A DNA stretch of 64,000 nucleotides from Chrysogorgia sp. JL179-B06 (GCA_035772405.1 JAYKKM010000452.1:2918001-2982000); one strand, 5' to 3'; positions 24,301 to 35,639 are shown, counted from the stretch's first letter. Notes: generated from the letters alone by a model not told the origin. Numbers and translations are program-made.

Positions 24301-27300
24301 TCTGTGTTTCGATACTCTAATCCAAACACTCGGGATGTTGCTTGACTTTCCAAAAGCTAAAAACACTCGCCCAGCGACTCATGCTTTTTCCTCTTTTCTT
24401 AAGTCTGGCAACGTCCCGTGTGTTTGGACCAGAGTATCCAAACACGGAAAACCATTAGGTATTTCTTTGATAATATTGATCAGATAAACATATCAGAACA
24501 ATGAATATAATTGTTGTTATTGTGATATGAACAATGTCATAGAGCCTAGTTTATTTTATTTTTATTTTAGTTTATTTTTAATTTGCCTTGATTATGAAGT
24601 TTACATTTCCTATAATCATCAAATCCTACAATCATTATAATATACAAGGCTTGTAAAACCGCAACAGCAATTGCCAATTACTGCGGTTCCATTACAACGA
24701 TAATATAACATAATTGCTACAACAGCGTTAATTATATCACAGTTGGGTCGGTCTTTATGTTATTGCTAAGCTTAGGCCCTTATCCACCCACGGTCAACAA
24801 CTGATATTTTTCATTTCTCACAATTGTGACTTTTGGTGAAATACAATATATCACTCAAAGCCAGCTTGGATTTATTGGGATTTTTTCCTTGTCTTTTAGA
24901 TGATTTCAATTGAAGCTGAAGCATTACCATGTGCTGATAGCCATCCATCCACTCAGAAACCTATACCAGAGAACAAGCCTGGCTCACTTAAATTTTTAAA
25001 TGTAGAAGAACAACAAAAAGTTCTAAAACTCATTTCTGCATATGAAAAAGGAGATGGAAAGGAGGTTGGTGTTCAGACGGAACACAATGTTGTTCAGCCA
25101 CACCACTGTGAATGCCAAAATGATGTGGTGACAAAGTTAGATTTCCTTGAACAAAAAATCAATACTATAATTTCAATGTTGACAATAACTGAGTCAGCAA
25201 ATACATTTAAGGAACAAGATGAACATTTCAACTGCAATGATCTATATGTTGTTGGTAATGACAGCCTTGAAGAAGAACAAATTCTTCTTGCCTCAGTTGT
25301 CGAAAATGTTGGCCTAGCTATTAAAGAGTCACCAGCAACTGCATACCTTCCAGTTCCTAGTCAACACAGTGGGAACACAACATTTGATGTATCTCCTCCA
25401 CCAACCATGACCAGTCGACACAGTGGGAACACAACATTTGCTGTATGTCCTCCACCCACCATGACCAGTCAACACAGTAGGAACACAGCATTTGATGTAT
25501 CTCCTCCATCCACCATGACCAGTCAACACAGTGGGAACACAACATTTGCTGTATGTCCTCCACCAACCATGACCAGTCAACGCCAGAGGAGGTGCGAAGG
25601 TCGTCCCGGCATGCATTGCGCTTTGTTTTCTTCGTATTTGCTCTGGCGTAAAGTTGGCGGACAAAATATATATTTTTTCAGTGGTGCTTTTTTGTTTCAA
25701 TACCTGTGTTTTAAAAGGTAAGCTTTCTATATGATGTTTTTAGTTTAATCCAACAGATGTTACTCTGGTTTTTTTTGTCGTAGCATACTTGTTTCGGATC
25801 AATAAACAATTTTTTTGTTGATGCCTTCACGGGTCACAAAATTTTGCTGTAAAGTGATAAGCGAATATATGTACTTATTTAACGAAATACGAACGCAAAC
25901 ACAACACTGGATATGTTATTATAACAAGCTGAAAATTCTCTTTCAGTTAATAGTAAAAAATTTCTTGTTGCTCCATAAACTTAATTACAGTTAGACGTTG
26001 AAAAACCACTATTTTTCAATTTGCGAGAAAATCGTACTCGCATAACACATCTCTGTTCCGCCATAAAAAGTAGGCTTTGGAACTTGAATTTTGTGCAGAT
26101 TCAAGTTTAAGCCTTTTACTCTGTCGTCAGTAACTTTTTAGATATCCGAGGAAGAATATTTGCGATGAAATATCGGTTTCTTCACGAGGACTATTTCTTG
26201 TTGGTGGTTATATTGCATTTAGTTGCCTTCAATTATTCAAATATATTTACCGTAATATTTGATGAAATCTTTAAAAAATTTGTTCGGTGTGGATATGGAA
26301 GAATTTGCTTTCTTTTAGTACAAATTTTTTTCTTGTTGCTCCACAATTTAAATGAGAAAGAGGTCTGTGAAATTCCGCATCTTCTCAATTATACTTCGCC
26401 ATTCGTCAGATTGACAGCAAAACGTTGCCTATGACGTACTGTTGTTTTGGTTTACGTTTCCCCGCTCTCTTACTTTTATTTGGCGCTCGAAATTCTTTGC
26501 CGGTTGTCAGAACTACTAACTAAGTAATTCGTCTATTGGTATTTGATCCTTTCAGGAAACATAACAAAACGAAATGTTGAAGAGACTAAGGGCAAATTAT
26601 GTTGTGCCATTGTAAGCTCAAACGTTTGTACTTTGCTATCCTTCAACAATGATTATATGTGCATACTGTCCGTATATCTATGCGAGAGTTGAGTTCATCC
26701 TCTCCCCATTGTCCGTGTTTAATAACAATAATCCAAGTTGTTTTGTGCATGCCTCCTTTAAGATTTATTTACTTCTTTACTCCATAGTAGCCCATATGAC
26801 ATTGACATACCATTTGTTGTTGTAAAATACAGAGAATTTAATGGAATTGGTATCTTTTATGTTTTCAGGTTCATGCTCAATTTTTATTTCCACAGAAAGT
26901 TTCCTCAGAGGCCTTCTCCATGAAAAAAGAGCCTTTTGGTAAAATGTTTTAGGCCGGGTTTCAAGCACAGGCTGGGGAATTCAGAATAATAAAGTTGCAT
27001 AGCAGAATCGCCTCTATTGCTTGATTTGTACTTCTGAGATCTTTTAAATTAAATAATTAATACATTTTTAAAGCTGTGTATTACATTTGAAATAAAATTA
27101 CAATGATATTACAGCCACAAGTCTACATAACAAGTTGGGGCCCGGGGAGAACATGCCCCCAGTTCATACGCCTGTGGAAATTTAAGACAATTTTCCTGAC
27201 CCTTTTACAAAGGCAAGAAACTGTAGGTTATACCAACAGTGATTTCTCAAAACAGTTAAGTGCTATTAAGAGTCCAAAATTTTGTTGTTGATACACACAA

Positions 27301-28819
27301 TACTAGAGATGTACAATGATGTACAATTTGAGGTTTATTGTCAATGCCTTTATATATGGAGCTTTTCCAAAAGGTCTCCATTGCCATATCCCATATTACA
27401 ATTTACAAAGAAAGCATGATTTTATAAAGTTTGATTTTAATAGTCTATTGAATGGTCCATAGTCTATTGAATAGTTAATATTGAAATTTTATTAAATTGA
27501 GAGGGGGCTTATAAAGGAAATAACTTTGAAATCTAAAAACAAGCACATTTAAAATTTGAAATGTAAAATCAAGAATGTTAATACTCGACTATAAAAGCTA
27601 TAAAAATCGTTATTGATATATCTCAATCCTAACATTAAGTCGTATAAATAATAAAAAGTAAGGATAACTATATAAGATTTTTAAACTTGGTTAGTTTGAG
27701 CACCAAAAAGCTATCTCTGTCAGATGACTCAGATGTACTGTTACAACTATTACTACAATTATATTCGGCCAATACATTCAGTTTAACTACAGATGCTGGT
27801 TCCTGCAAAAAGATAATCCATTTCGAATCCGTTCACATTGCGAATCGGCACAAACAGTGCAATATATTTACAAATATCAAGCTTATAAATCTGATGTGGG
27901 TATAGCGGTATCTTTAAAATAGTATACATGACAAACCAGACGGAATATTAAACGTTAAAGTGTTGCTTGGGAATACAATGAATATAAAGAAGTTCGTGTG
28001 AGCCAAAAACTGAAGTGTTCTTGCCATGAACAGTCTTATACCACGACCGGTTTTCAAACCGCCATTTTAAAACCATGTTCGCTTCCCGAAGGTTCGTTGA
28101 ACAATGAAGAATTTCCGGCGGGGAATCGATAATATGTATCAAGCGCAATGCATTTTGGGAAGACCTTCGTACCTCCTCTGAGTCAACGCAGTGGGAACAC
28201 AACATTTTCAGATGTATCTCCTCCACCAACCATGACCAGTCGACACAGTGGGAACACATCATTTGCTGTATGTCCTCCACCCACAATGACCAGTCAATAC
28301 AGTGGGAACACATCATTTGCTGTATGTCCTCCACCCACCGTGACCAGTCAACACAGTGGGAACACAACATTTTCAGATGTATCTCCTCCATCAACCATGA
28401 CCAGTCAACACAGTGGGAACACAACATTTTCAGATGTATCTCCTCCAGCCACCATGATCGGTCAACACAGTGGGAACACAACATTTGCTGTATGTCCTCC
28501 ACCCACCATGACTAGTGCTTTGACTGCATCATCTACACTTACAATCCCAAGTGGAGTATTTGAAGAAACATTTAAGAGAAGCTCCTCAATGGCTAATTAT
28601 GCTAAAAATCTAACATTTAGTCTTTTTGCCAAAGAAGAGCTGATTGGCTCAAATTGTGTTGGAGCTTATGAGAAAAACTCACTTGAGAAAGATCAGCGAA
28701 TGAGCTTGATCAAGGATGCTACATTCAGAAAGTATAGTGTAGAGGACAAGAATAAATCTTGGTCTACGTGCAGAAAAGCCATAGACTCTGCAATTCGAAA
28801 ACTTCGATTTCGATGTTAA
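21330..28819 (+). CDS. BEN-domain protein, spliced, interrupted by a transposon
   Basis: Coding parts are 21330-21522, 21639-21817, 24900-25583 and 28190-28819. Donors (G|GTAAGA, AAG|GTAAGA) and acceptors (CTCATTTAG, TTGTCTTTTAG) agree in phase. Removing the 2,597-bp insertion and one 9-bp duplicate keeps one frame, giving 561 residues. Exon 1 has a compact VLVEYGKDEFEAHVVKL segment, perhaps a small beta-barrel. Exon 2 is Lys-rich (KPKGKAGKEPKSKSKK, a likely nuclear signal). Exon 3 has a probable coiled coil (TKLDFLEQKINTIISML), then ten 18-19-residue repeats. The last ~80 residues are a BEN domain (LFAKEELIGSN, WSTCRKAIDSAIRKL). BEN domains bind DNA or chromatin partners. The start at 21330 follows a duplicated leader. 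It may act on the element ends, but that is inference. Confidence 0.75.
21935..22053. repeat. Foldback MITE in BEN intron 2
   Basis: GGATTTCCATTCAGTG at the left faces its complement at the right; arms continue through TATCGTGCGATCGACTTTA with two mismatches. It is 119 bp with a short unpaired centre. Confidence 0.8.
22169..23285. repeat. 20-bp minisatellite with inverted end, BEN intron 2
   Basis: About 48 direct units of GGTCTAGCTAAAAGTGATTT and close variants (AATTGG, AATCGG, CTGACT, CTTGCT) run from 22190 to about 23155. Variants recur as a ~60-bp higher-order unit, most clearly at 22480-22860. From about 23184 to 23285 four or five units appear in inverse orientation (CAATTCACTTTTAGC). 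The array is bounded by GGTCTAGCCAAAACAG and its inverse CTGTTTTAGCTAGACC, so the whole tract is a lopsided foldback. Confidence 0.9.
23385..24010. repeat. Foldback element in BEN intron 2
   Basis: The left arm (about 23390-23625) with GATTTACCTGTT and CAGGTATTCTTTGA faces the right arm (about 23800-24005) with TCAAAGAATACCTG and AACAGGTAAATC. Arms are ~85-90 percent alike by eye. Size and form fit a long-TIR non-autonomous transposon. Confidence 0.75.
24292..24457. repeat. Foldback MITE in BEN intron 2
   Basis: TAATGGTTTTC at the left end faces GAAAACCATTA at the right. Arms continue with TGTGTTT-GATACTCT and CCAAACAC-CGGGA for about 50 bp. Length is 166 bp. Confidence 0.8.
25359..28513 (+). 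repeat. Coding 54/57-bp minisatellite in BEN exon 3
   Basis: Ten units encode variants of SQHSGNTTFAVCPPPTMT (18 residues) or the 19-residue form with FSDVSPP. Four lie before the inserted transposon (25359-25574) and six after (28181-28513). Two unit types, AVCPP and (S)DVSPP, alternate irregularly, which suggests unequal exchange. The repeats form a Ser/Thr/Pro-rich linker between coiled coil and BEN domain. Confidence 0.9.
25584..28180. mobile_element. Non-autonomous DNA transposon with ~40-bp TIRs, 9-bp target duplication
   Basis: The ends CAGAGGAGGTGCGAAGGTC and its near complement (about 35 of 40 bp alike) are flanked by AGTCAACGC on both sides (25575-25583 and 28181-28189). That 9-bp duplication occurs once per unit in the surrounding coding repeat, which proves an insertion. 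The interior shows no transposase. Short frames (26165-26434, 27948-28090 minus) have no motif I recognise. A 9-bp duplication is common in Mutator-like elements, while CAGAG ends recall hAT; superfamily is open. Confidence 0.85.
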
Positions 28820-28913
28820 TTTCTAGTTTTTACATGTTTATTACTAGGTTTACTAATTACTATTAGTTTTATTTCTAAGCTTCATTTCATCTTTTTGTAT
28901 CTCAAACGTTTGT

Positions 28914-28919
28914 AATAAA
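28914..28919 (+). terminator. Polyadenylation signal of the BEN gene
   Basis: AATAAA lies 95 bases after the BEN stop codon (TAA 28817-28819). It is the first canonical signal downstream and is followed by a T/G-containing region. Confidence 0.55.
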
Positions 28920-29304
28920 TTGTAAGTACACGGTATACAACTGCACATGTCCGGATAGTGATTCTACAACAGGTGAATTGTTGAAGATAAACTTTTACCA
29001 GCATTTCAATTTGGGGTGACTATTGCAGTCATTTTGACTATTGCATTACAGTAGTATTAATTTAAAAAATGTTTCAGACATTCACATTTCAATATTTTTA
29101 ACATTCAATTTAATATTGTATATTTTTATTGTTTTTGTAATTTGTCTTGGGGCTCCACTGATTAAATATTACCATCTTATAGTACGGTTTAGTGAATTTT
29201 GTTGCAATATTCAACAACACAGAAATAGGTTTTCAACAAAGCAAATATATATTGAATAAAAATAACTATAGAAAAATATATACGAGCCGATATCAGGTTT
29301 AAAC

Positions 29305-29572
29305 ATAATGATATAAAACAAGCGTTCACTGATATAAGTTATAATAAGCCTCTTCCAGGACAATATGCTATCCTGCTAAAGAAACAATAACGCATCATTA
29401 TATCTTATATCACATCCTGTCATTCTTTTTAATATTTTCCCGCTTTTATTTATAGGTGTAGATTTCCATATTTATTCTTAACCCGTTGAAGGCTGTAGTC
29501 TGACAGCCGAAAGCTCATACCAATAAAAACTTATTGTGAACCTAAATAAGTGAACGCTTGTTTTATCTCATT
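29305..29572. repeat. Foldback element between the convergent genes
   Basis: AACATAATGATATAAAACAA then GCGTTCAC at the left faces GTGAACGCTTGTTTTATCTC at the right. The centre holds a small stem, CTGTAGTCTGACAGCC. Confidence 0.65.
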
Positions 29573-29633
29573 AAAAATAACTATATTCAACAAAGTAAAA
29601 ATAACTTAATAATATAAAGGAAATATACTAATA

Positions 29634-29970
29634 ATAATGCACTTATCATCGGCTTCCCTGGGGGTTGACCCCTGGGACTCCTAGGGGCTTTTGTTAAGAA
29701 GATGGAACAAAACATCAACAAAGCACCTGGGTACAGGGAAATTTAAAAAGAGGGTTTGATAAGGGTTTATAGTTGAGCAAATTATAGTTTTTTTCCAAAT
29801 TATATATTTTTTTCTATACTATTCGATTGCAACAATTCTTAGATACCGCTGACCATATACCTGAACAATTCCCCTAGCCCGAGGGACACTATTTTTTTAC
29901 AAAAGACAACAAATCCCCGTGGGCTACCCCTGTTGTCGACCCCAGGGGAAGCCGATGATAAGTGCATAAT
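29634..29970. repeat. Foldback element between the convergent genes
   Basis: ATAATGCACTTATCATCGGC at the left faces GCCGATGATAAGTGCATAAT at the right; arms extend through the CCTGGGG blocks. Length is about 337 bp. Confidence 0.75.
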
Positions 29971-30118
29971 CAACAACAAAAATAATATTGTACTCAACAA
30001 AACTGAGAAAGTATTGATTGAATGAAGTGCTGGATCTACATTCCTAAGAGACAAATGTCATTGACAGATTGAGAGACCATAACTATAAAATTATATATAT
30101 AATTAAAATTGTTTTTAT

Positions 30119-33100
30119 CTAGTATCCAGAGGGTGCACCGTTGTTTGCTATCACAGCTGGAATAACTTTGTGTACATGTTGAATGTATCTCTGGCATGTT
30201 TATTTAGTAAGTTTCTTCCAGTACTCCGAAATTCCTTCAATAAGTTGTTCTTTGTTCCTTGGTTTCACATATTTCCGTATGTGATGTTTTAAACCGGCCC
30301 AAAGATTTTCGATTGGGTTTAAATCCTTAAAGAAAAAAAGTAAAGATTATTAAAGTTGTTTCATGGCAAAAGACAACAACTACAAATAGTGCTAATAAGG
30401 TACTATAATGAATAAACATTTTGGAGAAAAACATACAGTCATAAACATACAAGTCATAAAGCGCTTTATATACTGTAGATGTCTCAAACTCATTAAAAAT
30501 TCATTAAGAAAACACAGAAAAATCTGTATTTTCATCATTAACATCGAGATGTCTGTAAATGTGATCTGTATTAGCATAAAATTTCCACAACTTTCACCTT
30601 GATTTTCTTTTAAATACTACCGTAGAACCCCTATTAAGTGGCCACTTAATAGGAATTTGTCAAGATTAACATAAGCCATGGCAGAAATGTAATTTTATAT
30701 TATTAAATGCGACTTGCAGCTTGGTTATTTTAATATGATAAATTGTTTGCTCTCAAGCCTTGAGACCCCAGATGGGAATCAAACTGCTGCACACAATGTG
30801 TTGTATAAAAATGTTGTTTATAAATAAAAATGTTAAAATAATATTAATAATATTTAATACTTATATAGCCCTATTTACAATAATAGATCAATAGCGCTTA
30901 ACGAGGCAGTGTACAAGATAGAATAAGAATAAAACTAGATATAACTAGATATAACTACTGTATATGGAAACACGGGAAATGTTTTCTATTGCTTAATTAA
31001 AATTTCTTTGAATATTATTCTGTGTCTGCTACCAGTAACTATTTAATTTGGGGACTGGACACAACTTATACATAGGGTATCCAAAAAATCACAATTTTTT
31101 CTCCAAAATTGAGGGGTCGTCTTATGTGCCAGGTCGAGTTGTACGCCAGTTCAACTTGTACATTGTGATATACAGTAACTATAATCCAGAGGGCTTATTA
31201 TATATTTATATACCTTACTAATTACTGCACGCTGTATGTTTTTATACAGAATGCTTATTACAAGGCTATTGCACACTGATTCAACAGTGAAACACAAATA
31301 ATATTCGGGAATTGAGTGAATTTTGTCTAAATAGGACTTTTCAGTGTCAACCTTTCTTTGTGTGAAACGCTATGCAAATGTCACAGGACAGGCACTTTAA
31401 TTGTCTCAGTAGGAATGTCAAAAAATTACTTACTGGTGATTCTGGAGGTGTTGCCCAGTGGTTAATACCATTGTCACGCATCCACTTTTTGGTTGAATTG
31501 CTGGTATGCTTGGGGTCATTATCCTGCCACAATCGATGGCCATCAGGATACACTGCATTTACAAATGGTAACAAATTTCTTTGCAAAATGGTTTGATAAC
31601 CAAGACTTTCCATGCATCCACTAAATATGCACACCTGGGTTGCTCCTCGAGAAGAGATACCTGCCCAGACATGAACCTTTAGTAAAATAAAACAAACAAT
31701 TAGCTGAGCCCCAGTGTTTAATAATAATACAATGGAGCACTGCACTAGAATTGCAAGGTCGCACGTTCAATTCCAGCGGGAAAGCCTTGAAGTTGCATTT
31801 TATACAACTGGTCCCAGTTTAGTCTTAAAATGTATACATTCCAACACTTGAAATTTCCCTTCACAATAAATCCTTAGAACATGTAGTTTAATTGAGTGAA
31901 ATGCCAAATTTTACTTCTAATATACCCAGAATCTTATCCCGGCATTACCACCACTACATTATACACAGAACTGATCATGACTAGGCTCTCGGCAACAGCC
32001 TTCATACAGTAGCTGAAGTGGTCAGAGCACTGCACTAGAATTGCAAGGTCGCAGGTTCAATTCCAGCGGGAAAGCCTTGAAGTTGCATTTTTCACAACTG
32101 GTCCCGGTTTAGTCTTAAAATGTATACATTCCAACACTTGAAATTTCCCTTCACAATAAATCCTTAGAACATGTAGTTTAATTGAGTGAAATGCCAAATT
32201 TTACTTCTAATATACCCAGAATCTTATCCCGGCATTACCACCACTACATTATACACAGAACTGATCATGACTAGGCTCTCGGCAACAGCCTTCATACAGT
32301 AGCTGAAGTGGTTAGAGCACTGCACTAGAATTGCAAGGTCGCAGGTTCAATTCCAGCGGGAAAGCCTTGAAGTTGCATTTTTCACAACTGGTCCCGGTTT
32401 AGTCTTAAAATGTATACATTCCAACACTTGAAATTTCCCTTCACAATAAATCCTTAGAACATGTAGTTTAATTGAGTGAAATGCCAAATTTTACTTCTAA
32501 TATACCCACAATCTTATCCCGGCATTACCACCACTACATTATACACAGAACTCATGACTAGGCTCTCGGCAACAGCCTTCATACAGTAGCTGAAGTGTCA
32601 GAGCACTGCACTAGAATTGCAAGGTCGCAGGTTCAATTCCAGCGGGAAAGCCTTGAAGTTGCATTTTTCACAACTGGTCCCGGTTTAGTCTTAAAATGTA
32701 TACATTCCAACACTTGAACATGTAGTTTAATTGAGTGAAATGCCAAATATTGCTAGTAATATACCCACAATCTTATCCTAGCATTACCACCACTAAATAT
32801 ATATTATACCTGATTATACAGAACTCATGACTAGGCTCTCCATAGCTCATTGCTGACAGCACTGCACTAGTATCAATGTCGCTGGTTCAATTCCAGCCTT
32901 AAGTTGTATTTTTCGCAACTGGTCCGAGTTTGGTATTAGAGGACCCGATCAGGATCTCTTGAATGTAACTACCATTACAATATAACTTTGTAAACATTCA
33001 GATCAAAAACATTTAGACATGGTGAGGACCTCCTCAATCAGCAATCACCACTCACTAGTTTTAAAGACAGAAAATCACTAGTAGTTTACTACTGTAATAT

Positions 33101-34006
33101 ATATCAGGGCCCCAATGGATATAATGTAGCTGAGTTGCTGAAATTATCTTTATAAAGCGTTACCCACTAACCCAGACTGAACAAGCAATGTCAATCCAAA
33201 CTCCCTCTGAGGGTATAGAGCCCATGGTATTTCAAAGACAAAGTTGTAAATAAAGCCTTTGAATGTCAAGCAGACAAGCACCTACTATCTTACTTTAGTA
33301 TTAAATTGGCTATTAAACTCGTCAATGCCAACGGGGAAATCCTTGGTATACTAAGGCTTTAAAGATATAAGCTTAAGCTATTAATATATAAACGACAAAA
33401 AATTACCTTCAGCGGATGCTTTGGGCGGCCTTTTCGCTTGGGTGCCATTCCATCCTTACGAAAACAAAATCTTGCATGCTGCTGAATTTGGACACTGGTC
33501 TCATCAGTGAAAATCACATCTTCAAAAGTGTCTTTCTCTCTGAAAGCTTCTAGGCAGAACGATAACCTTTTGAGTTTGTTAGGGTCTCGTACCATTTGGC
33601 AATATCTGGTGTTTTCGTGTTTCCATCCCAGTTTGCGTCTCGTTCGACGAATCGTAGCCTCGGAGACAGTTACATCGCAATCTTCTACCAATTTATTTTT
33701 TAATTCGCGAGATGTCAATTCGTCGTTCTCTTTCAGTTTATCGTCTACATATTTTAACTGCTCCAAGTTTAAGAGCGGCTTTCGTCCACTGCGGGCAGCA
33801 TCCTGTATTCTACCGTTTTGTCGATAGCGAGAAAGAAAAAGACTAACTGCAGATCTCGATGATTCGATACCTTCTTCTGCAAGTAGATCTTTTATTTTCT
33901 GAATCTTAACTCCAGAAGACCTTAACGTAATTATTCTATTTCTTGCGTACGACGAAAGCTTCCCCATGACTGACAAAGACCAACTGACCAAGGTATTCTG
34001 TGCCAA
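30119..34006 (-). pseudogene. Tc1-type DD34E transposase, three exons, in-frame stop near C-terminus
   Basis: Exons on the minus strand are 34006-33407, 31676-31434 and 30325-30119, joined in phase 0 with GT-AG introns (donors AAG|GTAATT, CCA|GTAAGT; acceptors TACTAAAG, TCTTTAAG). The likely start is Met at 33967. Exon 1 has paired HTH regions (IITLRSSGVKIQKIKDLL; VSEATIRRTRRKLGW) and FTDET with the first Asp. Exon 2 has VWAGIS and WQDNDPKHTS with the second Asp. Exon 3 has DLNPIENLW with the Glu; 34 residues separate it from the second Asp, so DD34E. An in-frame TAA (30202-30200) cuts off the last 26 codons, which end in the family's GAPSGY-like tail. Length to the stop is 309 residues, 336 if read through. 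Introns are rare in this family. Activity is doubtful because of the stop. Confidence 0.88.
31735..32935 (+). repeat. Tandem array of tRNA-like SINE units (period ~290 bp) in transposase intron 1
   Basis: Unit starts (TAGCTGAAGTGG) lie at 32010, 32300 and 32587, giving periods of 290 and 287. A partial unit precedes them and a diverged one starts near 32842. Each unit has an A-box-like tRNA head, GGTTCAATTCC as B box, and a body with GTCTTAAAATGTATACATTC. Head-to-tail tandem SINEs behave like a satellite. It is the same family as the 60.6-62.8 kb cluster. Confidence 0.85.
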
Positions 34007-34104
34007 GGTCGTATGTCGAAATGAGTTAAAATGATGCTAAAGTTCGGAAAACAGCGAAGATCGCCGACGCGGGGCAGATATTGTCACGATGTTCGAATCA
34101 TCTG

Positions 34105-34272
34105 CGTTCCATTTCGTTCGGAACGCGTTCGGAACGCGTTCGGAACTCGTTCGGAACGAGTTCCGACCTCGTTCGGAACGAGATCGAAACCCGTTCCGAA
34201 CTCGTTTGGAACGACAATGGAACCCGTTCTGGCCGCGTTCGGAACGAGTTCCGAACTCGTTTCGAACGCGTT
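34105..34272. repeat. Right subterminal palindromic array
   Basis: Roughly a dozen units of about 12 bp such as CGTTCGGAACGCG, CGTTCGGAACGAG and CTCGTTCCGAAC lie between the transposase start and the right terminal repeat. They are the same family as the array at 19370-19495. Their location beside the transposase ATG means they could also act on its promoter. Confidence 0.8.
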
Positions 34273-34276
34273 TTTC

Positions 34277-34301
34277 GTTAGGTTAATTCTGAGCAGTACT
34301 G
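34277..34301 (-). repeat. Right terminal inverted repeat of the giant element
   Basis: Its complement begins CAGTACTGCTCAGAA and ends AACCTAAC, matching the left end at 24 of 25 positions. TA follows at 34302-34303. Confidence 0.8.
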
Positions 34302-34303
34302 TA

Positions 34304-35202
34304 GGTCTGCCGCGATCGACATGTGCGATTGTAAGCAGTGTGAGCGTGTTTATGATTAAGATACTTGCCAGCCACACTCCAAAAACCTATCGGGATGATG
34401 CAATAATTGTAATTTGTCGACCCGAAAAAATATATATATAGAAATGCCACCGAATCCTAGACTCGACTACCACAGGTAGCCCAAGTAGTAAGGTTAGACT
34501 GATAATTTAGAGATATTACTTACTCATAACGTTTGACTTTTAGTTCCCGCTAATACGGATAAGCCACTCGTCGATAGACGGGTTCGGTGACCTAAATAGA
34601 GAAAGGGGAAAGGAAATTAAAGGGAAAGAAAGGTTAAAGTTAATCGTAATATTTTTGACAAATTTTGTTTGCACTTACTTGCAAATAGGACAACACCCTA
34701 CCCCTTGGACAATTGTGTCCAGTGGCCACACCGGTGATGTTGGTTACCCAACCCCCACATCCGGTGTCTGGACATGGTTCTGAGACTAGAAGACACCTGA
34801 CAACAAAATGAGATATGTGATATGTGCGCGTTACACTTAAATTTGCTTGGTGTTAATAGTATACATAATACTTCAAGTCTGAAAGAAGGATTTAACTTAC
34901 TGAGCATGCAGTGACATATTGCGATAGTTTACATTGGTTTGTTGATTGACAACAAACATTGTTTTTTTAGTGGAAGGGGTAAAATGTGAAAAGAGAAAAA
35001 AAATTAATGACTTTATAATAAATTATGCCATGCGAACAAATGGTCTCACGACCAAAGAGGCCTTGAATATGTGATCATTTATTTTTCAATTTTTCCACGA
35101 TTAATGGGTTGATTAATTGTTTATCTATGGAGAACGAAAACAGTTTGTATTTGGCGTAATGGAGATTTTATGCATTTTGAGTTTAAAGGGAGATGCCGAG
35201 GT
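34304..35202. other. Non-coding flank of the giant element
   Basis: No exon, RNA gene or array was recognised. Short frames lack motifs. Confidence 0.4.
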
Positions 35203-35264
<62 letters not shown>

Positions 35265-35620
35265 CAACAACAACAATAATGACCTTTATAACACATCAGC
35301 TAAAAACTGTTCTCCCTGTGGCCGTGTATCTAAGTGATAAAATATTTAAACCAATTACATAATAATGGCAGTTATAAGTAAGTTACTAATTTATATTTGC
35401 AAAGGTTGAAGTATTTACATCTGAAAAAATGTACGTTCTTTAAAATTCTCTTGAGAGTACTTAAACTAGTAGAATTTCTAATATCAAGTGGAAGTAGGTT
35501 CCACGTTAAAATTGCTTGATACTTGAACGACTTCTTTAATTGGTTTGTTCTAGGCTTAGGTAGGACAAAGTCTTCTTTGTTTCTAGTATTGTAACTATGT
35601 CCATTGCTTCATAACAAGAA
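35203..35620 (-). mobile_element. 3' end of a CR1/L2-like non-LTR element with (ATT)n tail
   Basis: On the minus strand, 35620-35390 encodes the usual C-terminus of such RTs: KSFKYQAILTWNLLPLDIRN, then STLKRILKN. The sequence runs on to an (AAT)n tract at 35203-35262, which is the (ATT)n tail on the element strand. 5' truncation and a simple-repeat tail fit target-primed reverse transcription. Compare the similar tail at 43934-43970. Confidence 0.7.
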
Positions 35621-35639
35621 ATACTTCTCAGTGGTGGAT

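Larger units (their letters stand above)
19345..34301. mobile_element. Candidate giant Tc1/mariner-like transposon with BEN-domain gene
   Basis: Terminal inverted repeats of 25 bp (24/25 identical, starting CAGTACTGCTCAGAA) face each other at 19345-19369 and 34277-34301. Each is flanked outside by TA, the Tc1/mariner target. Inside both ends lie arrays of ~12-bp palindromic units built on GTTCCGAAC/GTTCGGAAC. A DD34E transposase gene starts 295 bp inside the right end and reads inward. A four-part BEN-domain gene reads toward it from the left. I saw no other copy of this terminal repeat inside, so these two ends pair most simply with each other, giving 14,957 bp. Smaller elements are nested within. 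The alternative is two unrelated ends of separate copies whose partners are lost. Confidence 0.6.

Noticed and set aside
25329..25700. Minus-strand frame rich in HCVDWSW repeats
   Set aside because: It is the antisense of the BEN coding minisatellite; the plus strand has splice sites and a BEN domain. The same holds for 27948-28502.
30119..30200. Transposase C-terminal tail as a separate small gene
   Set aside because: It is in frame with exon 3 and matches the usual family tail after a single stop; it is not an independent gene.
34081..34377. Overlapping open frames on both strands near the right end (RSERVRN-type repeats)
   Set aside because: They result from the 12-bp palindromic array, whose length divides by three and so stays open in many frames.
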